From assembly GCA_031258915.1 (NCBI GenBank), contig JAIRMD010000243.1, positions 1 to 9,188 on the forward strand: 9,188 nt of DNA, written 5' to 3'. Each line of letters begins with the position of its first letter. Within the stretch, counting starts at the first letter, position 1. A program made the position numbers and the translations under genes. This document shows, in pieces, positions 1 through 7,656 of the stretch. The notes below the pieces were generated by a model, which saw only the letters and a program-made list of their open reading frames with translations, was not told the DNA's origin and did not search any database. The DNA comes from Prevotellaceae bacterium (lineage in GTDB: Bacteria; Bacteroidota; Bacteroidia; Bacteroidales; UBA932).

Positions 1-208
<208 letters not shown>

Positions 209-216
209 CAAAGTTA
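209..216 (-). promoter_or_regulatory. Candidate Bacteroidota -7 element, leftward promoter
   Basis: On the minus strand the bases read TAACTTTG, an exact match to the Bacteroidota -7 consensus TAnnTTTG. No well-spaced -33 TTG is present: about 20 bases upstream, that position is occupied by the proximal half-site of the operator at 237-276. This is the arrangement expected for an activator-dependent promoter. Transcription would start near position 200 and run left, away from the DUF5107 gene and into the TG tract, so the regulated gene is outside or lost from the window. Confidence 0.6.
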
Positions 217-236
217 AGCAGTAAAATTACAAGTGT

Positions 237-276
237 CATGGATTTTAACAGTAAATTTCATGGACTTTTTTACGAT
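237..276 (-). promoter_or_regulatory. AraC-type operator, two half-sites 22 bp apart (left copy)
   Basis: On the + strand, CATGGATTTT starts at 237 and CATGGACTTT at 259, a direct repeat with a 22-bp period, close to two helical turns. The outer end reads TTTACGAT (269-276). The element at 5180-5219 has the same spacing, half-sites and outer flank, with most of the 40 positions identical. Tandem half-sites about 21 bp apart, abutting the core promoter, are typical of AraC-family activators. The site starts only 11 bases past the DUF5107 stop codon. Assignment to the AraC protein encoded at 7883-8833 is inference. Confidence 0.7.
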
Positions 277-280
277 GCCC

Positions 281-300
281 TCATACTTCATACTTCATAC
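281..300. repeat. Short 7-bp tandem repeat across a stop codon
   Basis: The unit TCATACT is present nearly three times (TCATACT, TCATACT, TCATAC). It overlaps the last codons and TGA stop of the DUF5107 gene. The unit length is not a multiple of three, so a change in copy number would alter the last few residues of that protein. It may be coincidental. Confidence 0.6.
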
Positions 301-3300
301 CTCAAGTGTATTTGCGCTCCCTGGTGGTTTACGTCCAGCTCCACTACCTTTTGCAAAAACTCCTTTGCCTTTTGCACGTTGCCAAGCCCCAGATGCCCTA
401 ACCCCATGACGTAGTAGCAGTGGATTTTGTTGCGCCTGTTCAGGTCGTCCTCCCAAATGGCGAGGTCGGGCAGCGATACGGCGAAGTAGTCTATGCGGCA
501 ATCGTCAAAGAGGTGCTTCTCTCCGTGGCTGACGAGCTTGTTGAAGCGGCTGCGGGCCTTGCCCTCGCTGCCCAAGCCGCGCCACGCCAGGCCCTGGTAA
601 AAAATTTTGTCGGGCTGCTGGTCGTTGTAAAAAAACGCCTGATTTGGCTCTGCCGAGCCTACGGTAGCCTTGCCGAAGTACAGCGCGGCGTTCTCCTCGT
701 CGCCCAAGCTTCGGTAGGCGCAGGCCATGAAGTAGTGAATGTCGTTTTCCTCCGCTCCCGCGAGCTTACCCTCGCCAAAGTTGGGGGCGTAGGTTTCGGC
801 GCTGCGCAGCAGGTCAAGGGCATCGCCGAAGCGCTTTTCGGCGAGGGCTTGCTTGGCCAGCTGCGTGCAGGCGATGATGTTTTGCCCGGGCACCTTGCCC
901 TCGCCGCCCTCCCAAGGGTGGAACTTGCGGGCTTCTATCAGCGCTTTGGCCTTCTCGTATTGCCCCAGCTGGTTGTAGAGCGTGATGCGCTCAATGCACA
1001 AGTCGTCGCGCTGCTCCACGCTATCTCCGTATTTTTCGAGAAACTGCAGCCGCGCTGCGTGCGGCTTGCCCAGCTTTTTGTGCAGCTGGTCAAACTCCAT
1101 GAGCAGGCGCGAATCGGTAACGTCCAGCGCAAACGCTTGCTCCAGCAGCAGCAGCGCCTTCGCCTTATCGCCGCGCTTGTTGTAGTACGCGAGGGAGAGG
1201 TTGCGCAGCACGGTGGGGAACTTATCGTCCTGCGCAGCCGAGGCTTCCCAGCAGCCGATGGCCTCGTCGTACTGCCGCGCGGCGTACCAAAAGTTGGCGA
1301 GGTAGTAGGATGCTTTGGAGGTTTTCTTGCCGGTGCGCACGGCGTGCTGCAGGGCAATGGCCTCCTCCGGGCGGTTGGGGAAGCAGCCGTCGGGCGGCGC
1401 CTGCTCTGCTTTGCAGTAGTATTCTCCTGCGCTCTTGTCGTCGCCCATGCAGGCGGCAAAGTAGCCGGCAAAGTAGTACAGCATGGGGTACCCCGCCCCC
1501 TCCGGAGCGCGCAAAAGTGGCTGGCGTATCAGCTCCGCAGCCTCCGCAAACAGCCCTGCGGCGGCAAAGTCGAGGGCATACTCAATGTAGCTGTGGCAAA
1601 AGCCGCGCGTAAGCCTGTTCATTTCGCTGAGCGCGGCGGCATCCTGCGTCAGCAGGTACTTTTCGAAGCGTGCGCCCATGTTGAATCCGTCGATGGCGAG
1701 CGATTCGTCAATGAGCTTCAACGCCTCCTCCCTTCTGCCCAGCTTGCGCAGGATGGAGGCTTTGAGCTGGCGTGCCTTATGGTTGTGCCAATTCCTTATC
1801 AGGCACCTGTCAATAAGTTCTAAGGCCTGCCCCACAGAATGCTCCTGCGGCAGCAGGCTTTTATTTTTGAAGTTGAGCGCCTGCCGGAGCTCTATTTGGG
1901 CAAGCGCAAAGTAGCCGGCATCCTGCCACGCCACATTCCACACGCTTTTGAAAAACGCTTCGTAGGCCTCCTCGTAGCGCCCCTGCCAGCTGAGCGACCA
2001 GCCCAGATTGTAGTACGGCTCGCCATCGTAGGGGTTGGGGTTGCGCTCTGTGAGCGTAGCAACGGCTCTTCGGAAAAGGGCTTCGGCCTTGCCGAATTGC
2101 CCTCTGCGGAGCAGCCACAAGCCAAGCGCGTTGCTGCAACGTGCGTCGCCCGGCTCGCGGCGTAGCGCCTCGCGGTAGTAGTCGGCGGGGTTGTACGTAG
2201 CGTGGCGATACTGCTCAACGTGCAGCCCCGTGAGGTAGAGCTGCTCAATGGAGGCAATGCTCTCCGGCGGCTGCGCGGCCTTAGCCGGGCTGGGCACAGG
2301 CTTGATTTCCTCGCCTTCGGCATGGTAGCGCACCAGCAAGTCGCCATTTTCGCAAAAGACCTCCAGCAGCAGCTCGGCGGGCTTTGCCGCGCCAACGTCG
2401 GCGGTAGCCACGTGCGGCTCGGCGGGCGAGACGCTGAATGTTTCGTCTATGTAAATTTTTTGTCCCTGCACCTGTCGCAGCATCAGGCGCACGTTCCGGT
2501 GGAAAGCGGCGGCGTAAAGCACCACGCGGGCAGCGCCGGCGCTCAGCTCCATGCCGACAACGGCGTCCCTCGTGGCGTTCTTCACCTTCCCCACGGCGGC
2601 GTAGGGCATGAAGTACTGCGTCCACGTTTTTTCCTCGTAGGGTTGCAGCCACGAGAAGTCGGGCTGGTTGTCGGTGAACACGCCGGTCATCAGCTCAATG
2701 TAGGGGCCGTCTTCGTCGGTGAGGTTGCGGTCCCAGGCTTTGCCAAACTCGCCGCAGCCCCACGTCCACTGCTTTTTGCCGGGCGACACGTGGTGGTTGG
2801 CAACGTGCAGCAACCCTCCTTCGGCATTCGCCTCGTAGCCGCCAACAAAATCGTACTTCGACTTGATGGCCATGTACGAGGTGGGCGCCGGAATATTTTT
2901 GTACATGGAAATATCCACGCCTGCCGAGTAGTCCTGCTTGTAGTAAGTGCCCGTGGCAATGGGGAAGGCGCTCACGTCGCGCTTGCCGTGGTCGAATACG
3001 GCGTGCACATCGGGCGGAAACACCGAGTAGTAATGCTCGTGCACCGCCACCGCAGGGTTTGCCCACCAGAGAAATGTTTGCGGAAGTGGCGTGCGGTTGA
3101 AAATTTTTACGTTAACCTCAACGTACGCTTTCCCCGGGTAGAGGCGGAAGCCGTGCATGCCCTTGGTGCCAAACATTCGCTCCACCTCGCTGCACCAAAT
3201 GGTTTTGCTGCCGTCGGCGTGCTCTTCAACGGAAAAATCCATCGGCAGGAAAGTGCTGGGGCGGTGGTGCTGCGGCCAGTTGAACTCTATGCCGCCCGAA

Positions 3301-3674
3301 ATCCACGGGCCGGTAAGCCCTACCAGCGCAGGCTTCACCACCTGATTGTAGTAAACAAAGTGGCGCTTTTTTACCTTATCGTAAGCCATCTGTATGCGGC
3401 CACCCAGCTCGGGCAGCGCCATGAGCTTGATGTACTCGTTTTCGATGAAGACGGCGCGATACTTTTTATCTTTTTTCTCATCCAAAATCTTTTCGACCAC
3501 CGCGTAAGGGTACACCGCGCCGCTGCTCCCCTGGTACACGCGCTTTTCCAAAAAAATCGGATTCTTCTCCTCCTTGCCCGTTTCGTACGTGGGCAGCAGC
3601 ACGTCTTCCTCCCACGCCTTTACCTCCGATGCGAACACCGTAGGCTTGATAAGGTATTCAGTAATTTTTTCCAT
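288..3674 (-). CDS. DUF5107 domain protein with C-terminal TPR repeats, 1128 aa
   Basis: The biochemical role is unknown. Residues about 45-358 look like a DUF5107 domain, a beta-rich module that I associate with the galactose-mutarotase-like fold. Landmarks are GGIEFNWPQHHRP (127-139), WWANPAVAVHEHYY (203-216) and the closing block around YIELMTGVFTDNQPDFSWL (325-343). A second, less clear beta-rich segment spans about 370-460. From about 512 to the C-terminus it is a chain of helical TPR-type repeats, for example NALGLWLLRRGQFGKAEALF (515-534), YYNLGWSLSWQGRYEEAYEA (554-573) and a final one near residues 1085-1120. No signal peptide or membrane segment is visible at the N-terminus, so a cytoplasmic location is likely. 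The ATG at 3674 lies 35 bases after the MFS stop codon, implying one transcript with that transporter. The neighbourhood suggests a part in rhamnose or rhamnoside metabolism, possibly sugar binding or enzymatic with TPRs for protein contacts, but this is inference. Confidence 0.88.
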   Translation of the reverse strand: MEKITEYLIKPTVFASEVKAWEEDVLLPTYETGKEEKNPIFLEKRVYQGSSGAVYPYAVVEKILDEKKDKKYRAVFIENEYIKLMALPELGGRIQMAYDKVKKRHFVYYNQVVKPALVGLTGPWISGGIEFNWPQHHRPSTFLPMDFSVEEHADGSKTIWCSEVERMFGTKGMHGFRLYPGKAYVEVNVKIFNRTPLPQTFLWWANPAVAVHEHYYSVFPPDVHAVFDHGKRDVSAFPIATGTYYKQDYSAGVDISMYKNIPAPTSYMAIKSKYDFVGGYEANAEGGLLHVANHHVSPGKKQWTWGCGEFGKAWDRNLTDEDGPYIELMTGVFTDNQPDFSWLQPYEEKTWTQYFMPYAAVGKVKNATRDAVVGMELSAGAARVVLYAAAFHRNVRLMLRQVQGQKIYIDETFSVSPAEPHVATADVGAAKPAELLLEVFCENGDLLVRYHAEGEEIKPVPSPAKAAQPPESIASIEQLYLTGLHVEQYRHATYNPADYYREALRREPGDARCSNALGLWLLRRGQFGKAEALFRRAVATLTERNPNPYDGEPYYNLGWSLSWQGRYEEAYEAFFKSVWNVAWQDAGYFALAQIELRQALNFKNKSLLPQEHSVGQALELIDRCLIRNWHNHKARQLKASILRKLGRREEALKLIDESLAIDGFNMGARFEKYLLTQDAAALSEMNRLTRGFCHSYIEYALDFAAAGLFAEAAELIRQPLLRAPEGAGYPMLYYFAGYFAACMGDDKSAGEYYCKAEQAPPDGCFPNRPEEAIALQHAVRTGKKTSKASYYLANFWYAARQYDEAIGCWEASAAQDDKFPTVLRNLSLAYYNKRGDKAKALLLLEQAFALDVTDSRLLMEFDQLHKKLGKPHAARLQFLEKYGDSVEQRDDLCIERITLYNQLGQYEKAKALIEARKFHPWEGGEGKVPGQNIIACTQLAKQALAEKRFGDALDLLRSAETYAPNFGEGKLAGAEENDIHYFMACAYRSLGDEENAALYFGKATVGSAEPNQAFFYNDQQPDKIFYQGLAWRGLGSEGKARSRFNKLVSHGEKHLFDDCRIDYFAVSLPDLAIWEDDLNRRNKIHCYYVMGLGHLGLGNVQKAKEFLQKVVELDVNHQGAQIHLRYEV

Positions 3675-3709
3675 AAGATTTCAAAAATGTTGTAAATGTA
3701 TTTGCGCCC

Positions 3710-5110
3710 TCACTCTTTCGCGCCGCACAAGCTACTCTCTATTTCCTCCAAGCTTTTCCCTTTGGTCTCCGGCAGCATTGCCCGCACAAAAATAAGTCCG
3801 GCCAAACAAATTGCGCCGTACACCCAAAACGTTCCCGCCGCCCCCAGCCCGCTGTTGAGCAGCGGAAAGGTGTAGGTGAGCAGCGTGCAGGCTGTCCACA
3901 GGGCAAAGGTGGCCACCGCCATTGCCGCGCCGCGTATGCGCGTGGGGAAAATTTCGGACAGCACCACCCACACCACCGGCGCCAGCGTCATGGCGTAGCA
4001 GGCAATGGCCAGCACCACCAGCGCAAGCATGGCCACGCCCTGCATGCCCGCAAAGTAGCACGCCCCCAGCGTGGCGTAAATCAGCGTCAGCCCGCACGCG
4101 CCAAGCAGCAGCAGCGCGCGGCGGCCTATCCTGTCCACCAGCTGCATCCCCACCAGCGTAAAGACAACGTTGGTAACGCCCGTTACCACAATGTTCATCA
4201 GGATGTCCGATACATCGTAGCCCGCGGCAGAGAATATTTCCTGAGCGTAGTTAAAGATTACGTTGATGCCGCACCACTGCTGGAATACGGCCAGCGCTAC
4301 CCCTATCGCCAGCGCCTTGCGCAGCCTTGGGTGTAGCAGCGGCCGCAGGCCGGCCTGCGGCACCGCGCTCTGCTGCGATGCCGCCTTTATGCTCTCCAGC
4401 GCTGCGCCCGCCCGCTCCTTGCCCACAATGCGGGTAAAGATGTGGCCTGCGCGGGCGTAGCGGCCCTTCACCGCAAGCCAGCGCGGGCTTTCGGGCACAA
4501 AAAACATTAGCAGGAAGAACAAGCCCGCCGGAGCTGCCCCTGCCCAAAACATCCATCGCCACCCCATTTGACCGTTCCACGAGGCCAAAATATCGGCAGC
4601 CGTAGCACCCGGTGCTACCTTGTCGGCTATCAACCAGTTGGTTACCTGCGCCGACAGAATACCCAACACAATGGTGAGCTGGTTGAGCGAAACAAAGCGT
4701 CCGCGAATGTGCGTGGGCGACACCTCGGCAATGTAGATAGGCGACACGTTGGACGCCACGCCAATGCCAACGCCGCCAAGCAAGCGGTAAACGTTGAACA
4801 CGGCAAAGCTCTCCGTAGCGCCGGTGCCAACGGCGGCAACAATGAACAGCGCGGCCGCCGTAATCAGCAGATTTTTGCGCCCGTACCTGTCGCTCAACGC
4901 ACCGGAGAGGCTCACGCCCGCCAGGCACCCCACCAGCGCGCTCGCCATTGCCCAGCCCTGCAGGTAGGGCTGATGGGCAATGCCAAAAAATTGTTCGTAA
5001 AACGGCTTAGCGCCGCCTATCACCACCCAGTCGTAGCCAAACAGAAAACCTCCCATGGCCGAAACCAGCGCAATGAGGTACAAATACCCAGAGTTGAAGT
5101 CTTTTTTCAT
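3710..5110 (-). CDS. Sugar porter family MFS transporter (XylE/GLUT-like), 466 aa
   Basis: Inner-membrane sugar transporter of the MFS sugar porter family, probably a proton symporter; the substrate is not determined. Family signatures in order: GGFLFGYDWVVIGG near the start (20-33), DRYGRK (74-79), the IRGRFVSLNQL segment (135-145), PESPRWL (206-212), FQQWCGIN in helix 7 (276-283, with the QQ pair that contacts sugar in XylE), DRIGRR (326-331), SEIFPTRIRG (385-394) and PETKGKSLEEIE (447-458). Its length is normal for the family and about 12 hydrophobic segments are evident. I chose the ATG at 5110 (MKKDFNSGYLY). An in-frame upstream ATG at 5194 would add 28 residues, but it lies inside the operator and its coding would run through the promoter, so it is unlikely. 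It is first in a two-gene unit with the DUF5107 gene. Rhamnose, a rhamnoside or another released sugar are all possible substrates. Confidence 0.93.
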   Translation of the reverse strand: MKKDFNSGYLYLIALVSAMGGFLFGYDWVVIGGAKPFYEQFFGIAHQPYLQGWAMASALVGCLAGVSLSGALSDRYGRKNLLITAAALFIVAAVGTGATESFAVFNVYRLLGGVGIGVASNVSPIYIAEVSPTHIRGRFVSLNQLTIVLGILSAQVTNWLIADKVAPGATAADILASWNGQMGWRWMFWAGAAPAGLFFLLMFFVPESPRWLAVKGRYARAGHIFTRIVGKERAGAALESIKAASQQSAVPQAGLRPLLHPRLRKALAIGVALAVFQQWCGINVIFNYAQEIFSAAGYDVSDILMNIVVTGVTNVVFTLVGMQLVDRIGRRALLLLGACGLTLIYATLGACYFAGMQGVAMLALVVLAIACYAMTLAPVVWVVLSEIFPTRIRGAAMAVATFALWTACTLLTYTFPLLNSGLGAAGTFWVYGAICLAGLIFVRAMLPETKGKSLEEIESSLCGAKE

Positions 5111-5148
5111 GCTCTTTTTCGATGCTAAAACACGTGAAATTATTTTTG

Positions 5149-5156
5149 TGCAAAGT
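5149..5156 (-). promoter_or_regulatory. Candidate -7 element for the MFS-DUF5107 operon
   Basis: On the minus strand the bases read TTACTTTG followed by C, one mismatch from TAnnTTTG. It lies 21-22 bases downstream of the CCAT core of the proximal half-site in the operator at 5180-5219. That is the same distance, within one base, as at the left promoter (209-216), and the shared geometry supports the call. A transcript would start near 5140, about 30 bases before the chosen ATG at 5110. Confidence 0.55.
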
Positions 5157-5179
5157 AATTCATAATTTAGAGCAAGCGA

Positions 5180-5219
5180 AATGGATTTTAACACAAAAAA
5201 TCATGGATTTTTTTACGAT
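5180..5219 (-). promoter_or_regulatory. AraC-type operator, two half-sites 22 bp apart (MFS operon copy)
   Basis: On the + strand, AATGGATTTT starts at 5180 and CATGGATTTT at 5202, 22 bp apart, ending in TTTACGAT (5212-5219). It is the partner of the element at 237-276. The shared minus-strand core is TCCATGA followed after 8 bases by TGTTAAAATCCAT. It sits directly upstream of the MFS promoter with its proximal half-site over the -33 position, as expected for a class II activator site. Confidence 0.72.
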
Positions 5220-5272
5220 TGTGCGCAATGGCTTTTCCTGAGGTATCAGCCATAAAATAGCATACGGAGGTG

Positions 5273-5301
5273 TACGGAAAAATAAACTTTACTTTTCCGT
5301 A
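5273..5301 (-). terminator. Hairpin downstream of rhaT, possible terminator
   Basis: A perfect 9-bp inverted repeat, TACGGAAAA (5273-5281) and TTTTCCGTA (5293-5301), with an 11-base loop. It starts 28 bases past the rhaT stop codon and lies before the operator of the next unit, a sensible place for the rhaA-rhaT transcript to end. The stem is AT-rich and no T-run follows it on the minus strand, so a regulatory palindrome is an alternative. Confidence 0.45.
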
Positions 5302-5328
5302 ATAGTCAACCTGTGAGGATTTTAGCAG

Positions 5329-6369
5329 CTAAAATAGGTTGGGGAATACCAGCGAGAAAATGAGTATCACCATGCCCAGCGCCAGCACGAAGACTGTTTT
5401 TCGCCCTGCACCCTTCCACTCCTTGAGGATAATTCCCCAAACGTTGCTAAAGGTTACGTTGAGCGACATGAGAATGCTCCACGAGAACGCCAGCATCACC
5501 GGGCTTTCCTTCAGGTAGCTTTGCCCTACGCCCAGCCCGAAAAATTGTAAATACCACAGTACGCCCGCCAGCGCACAGAACAGGAGATTGTTGGTTAGCG
5601 TTGCGCCCGAAACGGCAAAATACTGCCGGCCCGTTCGGTTTTTCACATTCTGATAAATGCAGTAGATGGCGTTGGTGATAAACCCGCCGAAAGTTACCAG
5701 CAACGTGGCGGGCAGCGTAGCGTACAGCTCGGGGGCGTTTAGGCCAAGCAGCAGCGCTTTGATCGGTGCGCCTGAATTTAGCCCAAGGTTGAAGCAAGCA
5801 CTCATCACGCCTGCCAGCAGCGCGATGAGCAGACCTTTCTTCAAGGCGAAATCTTTCACGGCTTTTTTCTTTTCCTCCTCCGACATGTTTTGCGACCTCA
5901 GCGCTCCCGCGTAGCCAATGACGGCAATGCCTGCGATGGCGATGCTCACGCCGATGATCAGCATTCCCGTAATTTTTTCGGCTTCGGGGAAAAGCGCGGG
6001 CAGCAGCGGCGGAATAAGCGTCCCGAAAGCGGAGCAGGTGCCCAACGAGAGCGATTGCCCCAGCGCAACGCCCAGATAGCGCATGCTCAAGCCGAAAGTC
6101 AACCCGCCAACGCCCCACAGCACGCCAAACCCGATGGTTTTAAGGATAGCAGGCGAGCCTGCCGACCCAATAATGCCAAACAAGGAATATCCTTCGGGTA
6201 CGGCCAACAAGGCGCCCAGCAAAGGAAACAGCAGCCACGCAAAAAGCCCCTGCACCAACCAAAAATTTTCCCATCCCCAACTTTTTATTTTTTTGATGGG
6301 TACATACGAGCTCGACTGCCCAAAGCTGCCTACGGCAATAATTATAAGGCCTATAAGAATATTTGACAT
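5329..6369 (-). CDS. rhaT: L-rhamnose/H+ symporter RhaT, 346 aa
   Basis: Imports L-rhamnose across the inner membrane with protons. The 346 residues compare with 344 in E. coli RhaT, and about ten hydrophobic helices span the protein. The N-terminus (YVPIKKIKSWGWENFW, 22-37) corresponds to the YAPFKKVKKWSWETMW segment of the E. coli protein. Other recognisable blocks are GVLWGVGGLTFGLSMRYLG (82-100), a charged cytoplasmic loop at 158-178, AGVMSACFNLG (186-196) and GVLWYLQFFGLGVGQS (269-284). The ATG at 6369 is 27 bases after the rhaA stop codon with no promoter in between, so the two genes are very probably co-transcribed. The gene appears intact. Confidence 0.95.
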   Translation of the reverse strand: MSNILIGLIIIAVGSFGQSSSYVPIKKIKSWGWENFWLVQGLFAWLLFPLLGALLAVPEGYSLFGIIGSAGSPAILKTIGFGVLWGVGGLTFGLSMRYLGVALGQSLSLGTCSAFGTLIPPLLPALFPEAEKITGMLIIGVSIAIAGIAVIGYAGALRSQNMSEEEKKKAVKDFALKKGLLIALLAGVMSACFNLGLNSGAPIKALLLGLNAPELYATLPATLLVTFGGFITNAIYCIYQNVKNRTGRQYFAVSGATLTNNLLFCALAGVLWYLQFFGLGVGQSYLKESPVMLAFSWSILMSLNVTFSNVWGIILKEWKGAGRKTVFVLALGMVILIFSLVFPNLF

Positions 6370-6396
6370 AGCATTTCTTTAATTAGAAGTTTAGCA

Positions 6397-7656
6397 TTAC
6401 GATCTTTTGCTCAGCACATCTTTTTCGTAGCGCTGAATTTCCTTAATGTATTCCTCCGCCGGCAGCGCCCCGTTCTTCACGCAAAAGTAGTCGTAAACAG
6501 CGCTCCACGAGAGGGCTTTCGCTTCCTCAAGCAGGGCGAGGCGCTCAAAGTTTTGCCCGTTGGCTTCGTATTGGCGCAGCAGCGCAATAGGCTCAAGCAG
6601 CGCTTGCAGCAGCGCTTTTTGCGTAGCGCGGCTGCCAATCACGTAGGCGCCAATGCGGTTAATAGAAGCATCAAAGTAGTCAAGCCCAATGTTGGTACGG
6701 CTCAACGCATCTGCGCGTACAATCTCCTGCGCCAGCTGCAGCACGCTGTCGTTGAGGATAACCACGTGATCGCTGTCCCAACGCACGGGACGGCTCACGT
6801 GCAGCATGATTTCCGGCGTGTAGAGCAGCAGGGAGGAAATTTTATCGTACGTCTCTTCGGTGGGGTGAAAGTGCCCCATGTCGAGCGTAGCCATGATGCC
6901 GTTTTGCACGGCGTAGCCCATGTAAAATTCGTGCGATCCTACGGTAAAGCTCTCCAGCCCGGTGCCAAAGAGCTTGCTCTCTACGGCGTCCTTCACGTTC
7001 GGCAGCTTCACCGCAAAGATTTTATCCAGCGACGTCTTCAGGTTGCTGCGGTACAGGTAGCGGTCAACGGTAATATCCTTTGAGCCGTCGTGCACCCAGA
7101 GGTTATGGCAGGCTTTTGCGCCGAGCTGCTTTCCCATTTCGTCGGCAATGCGGCGGCTACGGATGGTGTGCTCAATCCAAAATTCGCGGACGTCGCGGTC
7201 GCGGTGCGCCAGCGTCATATCGCCGCTCTTGGGGTGCGAAAAGCTGGTGCTGTTAAAGTCCAGCTTCAAGCCGTTTTCCTTAGCCCAGTCAATCCAGCTC
7301 TGAAAATGCTTTGGCTCAATTTGGTCTCGGTCAACCTTTTGCCCGCCAAAATCACCGTAAATGGCGTGCAGGCTCACGCGGTGACGACCGGGTATGAGCG
7401 ACGCCGCTTTTTCAATATCGCTTTTTACCTCGCCTATGTTGCGGGCTTTGCCGGGATAGCTGCCGGTAGCCTGTATGCCGCCGGTCAGCTGACCTCCCGC
7501 ATTTTCAAAGCCGCTAACATCGTCCGTCTGCCAGCAGTGCAGCGACAATGAAACTTGCTGCAAAGCCTCCACCGCCTTTGCCGCATCAACCCCAAGCTCT
7601 GCATAGCGGGCTACTGCCTCGTCGTATGCTTTTTTTACTTTTGCTTCTGTACTCAT
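6397..7656 (-). CDS. rhaA: L-rhamnose isomerase RhaA, 419 aa
   Basis: Cytoplasmic metal-dependent enzyme converting L-rhamnose to L-rhamnulose, the first catabolic step. It has the same length as the E. coli enzyme (419) and aligns with it almost without gaps. Conserved blocks include LHCWQTDDVSGFE (39-51), GGIQATGSYPGKARN (59-73), LDFNSTSFSHP (132-142), KDITVDR (193-199), DAVESKLFG (223-231), VGSHEFYMGYA (239-249), GHFHPTE (261-267), HVSRPVRWDSDHVV (286-299) and DYFDASINRI (326-335). The metal ligands His262, Asp294 and Asp296 of the E. coli enzyme fall at identical positions. The start at 7656 (MSTEAKVKKAYDEA) matches the family N-terminus. It leads the rhaA-rhaT unit and diverges from the AraC gene. 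This catabolic operon usually also has a kinase and an aldolase, but neither is in this window. Confidence 0.98.
   Translation of the reverse strand: MSTEAKVKKAYDEAVARYAELGVDAAKAVEALQQVSLSLHCWQTDDVSGFENAGGQLTGGIQATGSYPGKARNIGEVKSDIEKAASLIPGRHRVSLHAIYGDFGGQKVDRDQIEPKHFQSWIDWAKENGLKLDFNSTSFSHPKSGDMTLAHRDRDVREFWIEHTIRSRRIADEMGKQLGAKACHNLWVHDGSKDITVDRYLYRSNLKTSLDKIFAVKLPNVKDAVESKLFGTGLESFTVGSHEFYMGYAVQNGIMATLDMGHFHPTEETYDKISSLLLYTPEIMLHVSRPVRWDSDHVVILNDSVLQLAQEIVRADALSRTNIGLDYFDASINRIGAYVIGSRATQKALLQALLEPIALLRQYEANGQNFERLALLEEAKALSWSAVYDYFCVKNGALPAEEYIKEIQRYEKDVLSKRS

Noticed and set aside
2202..3695. Long + strand open frame (497 codons) opposite the DUF5107 gene, and another at 420-1823 (467 codons)
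   Set aside because: Both lie wholly antisense to a gene with clear domain signatures. Their translations are low in recognisable motifs and rich in Val/Ala/Leu/Arg, typical of shadow frames in GC-rich third-position coding DNA.
5111..5194. Upstream start (ATG at 5194) extending the MFS protein by 28 residues
   Set aside because: The added segment overlaps the operator half-site at 5180 and the -7 element at 5149-5156. The shorter product begins like other sugar porters.
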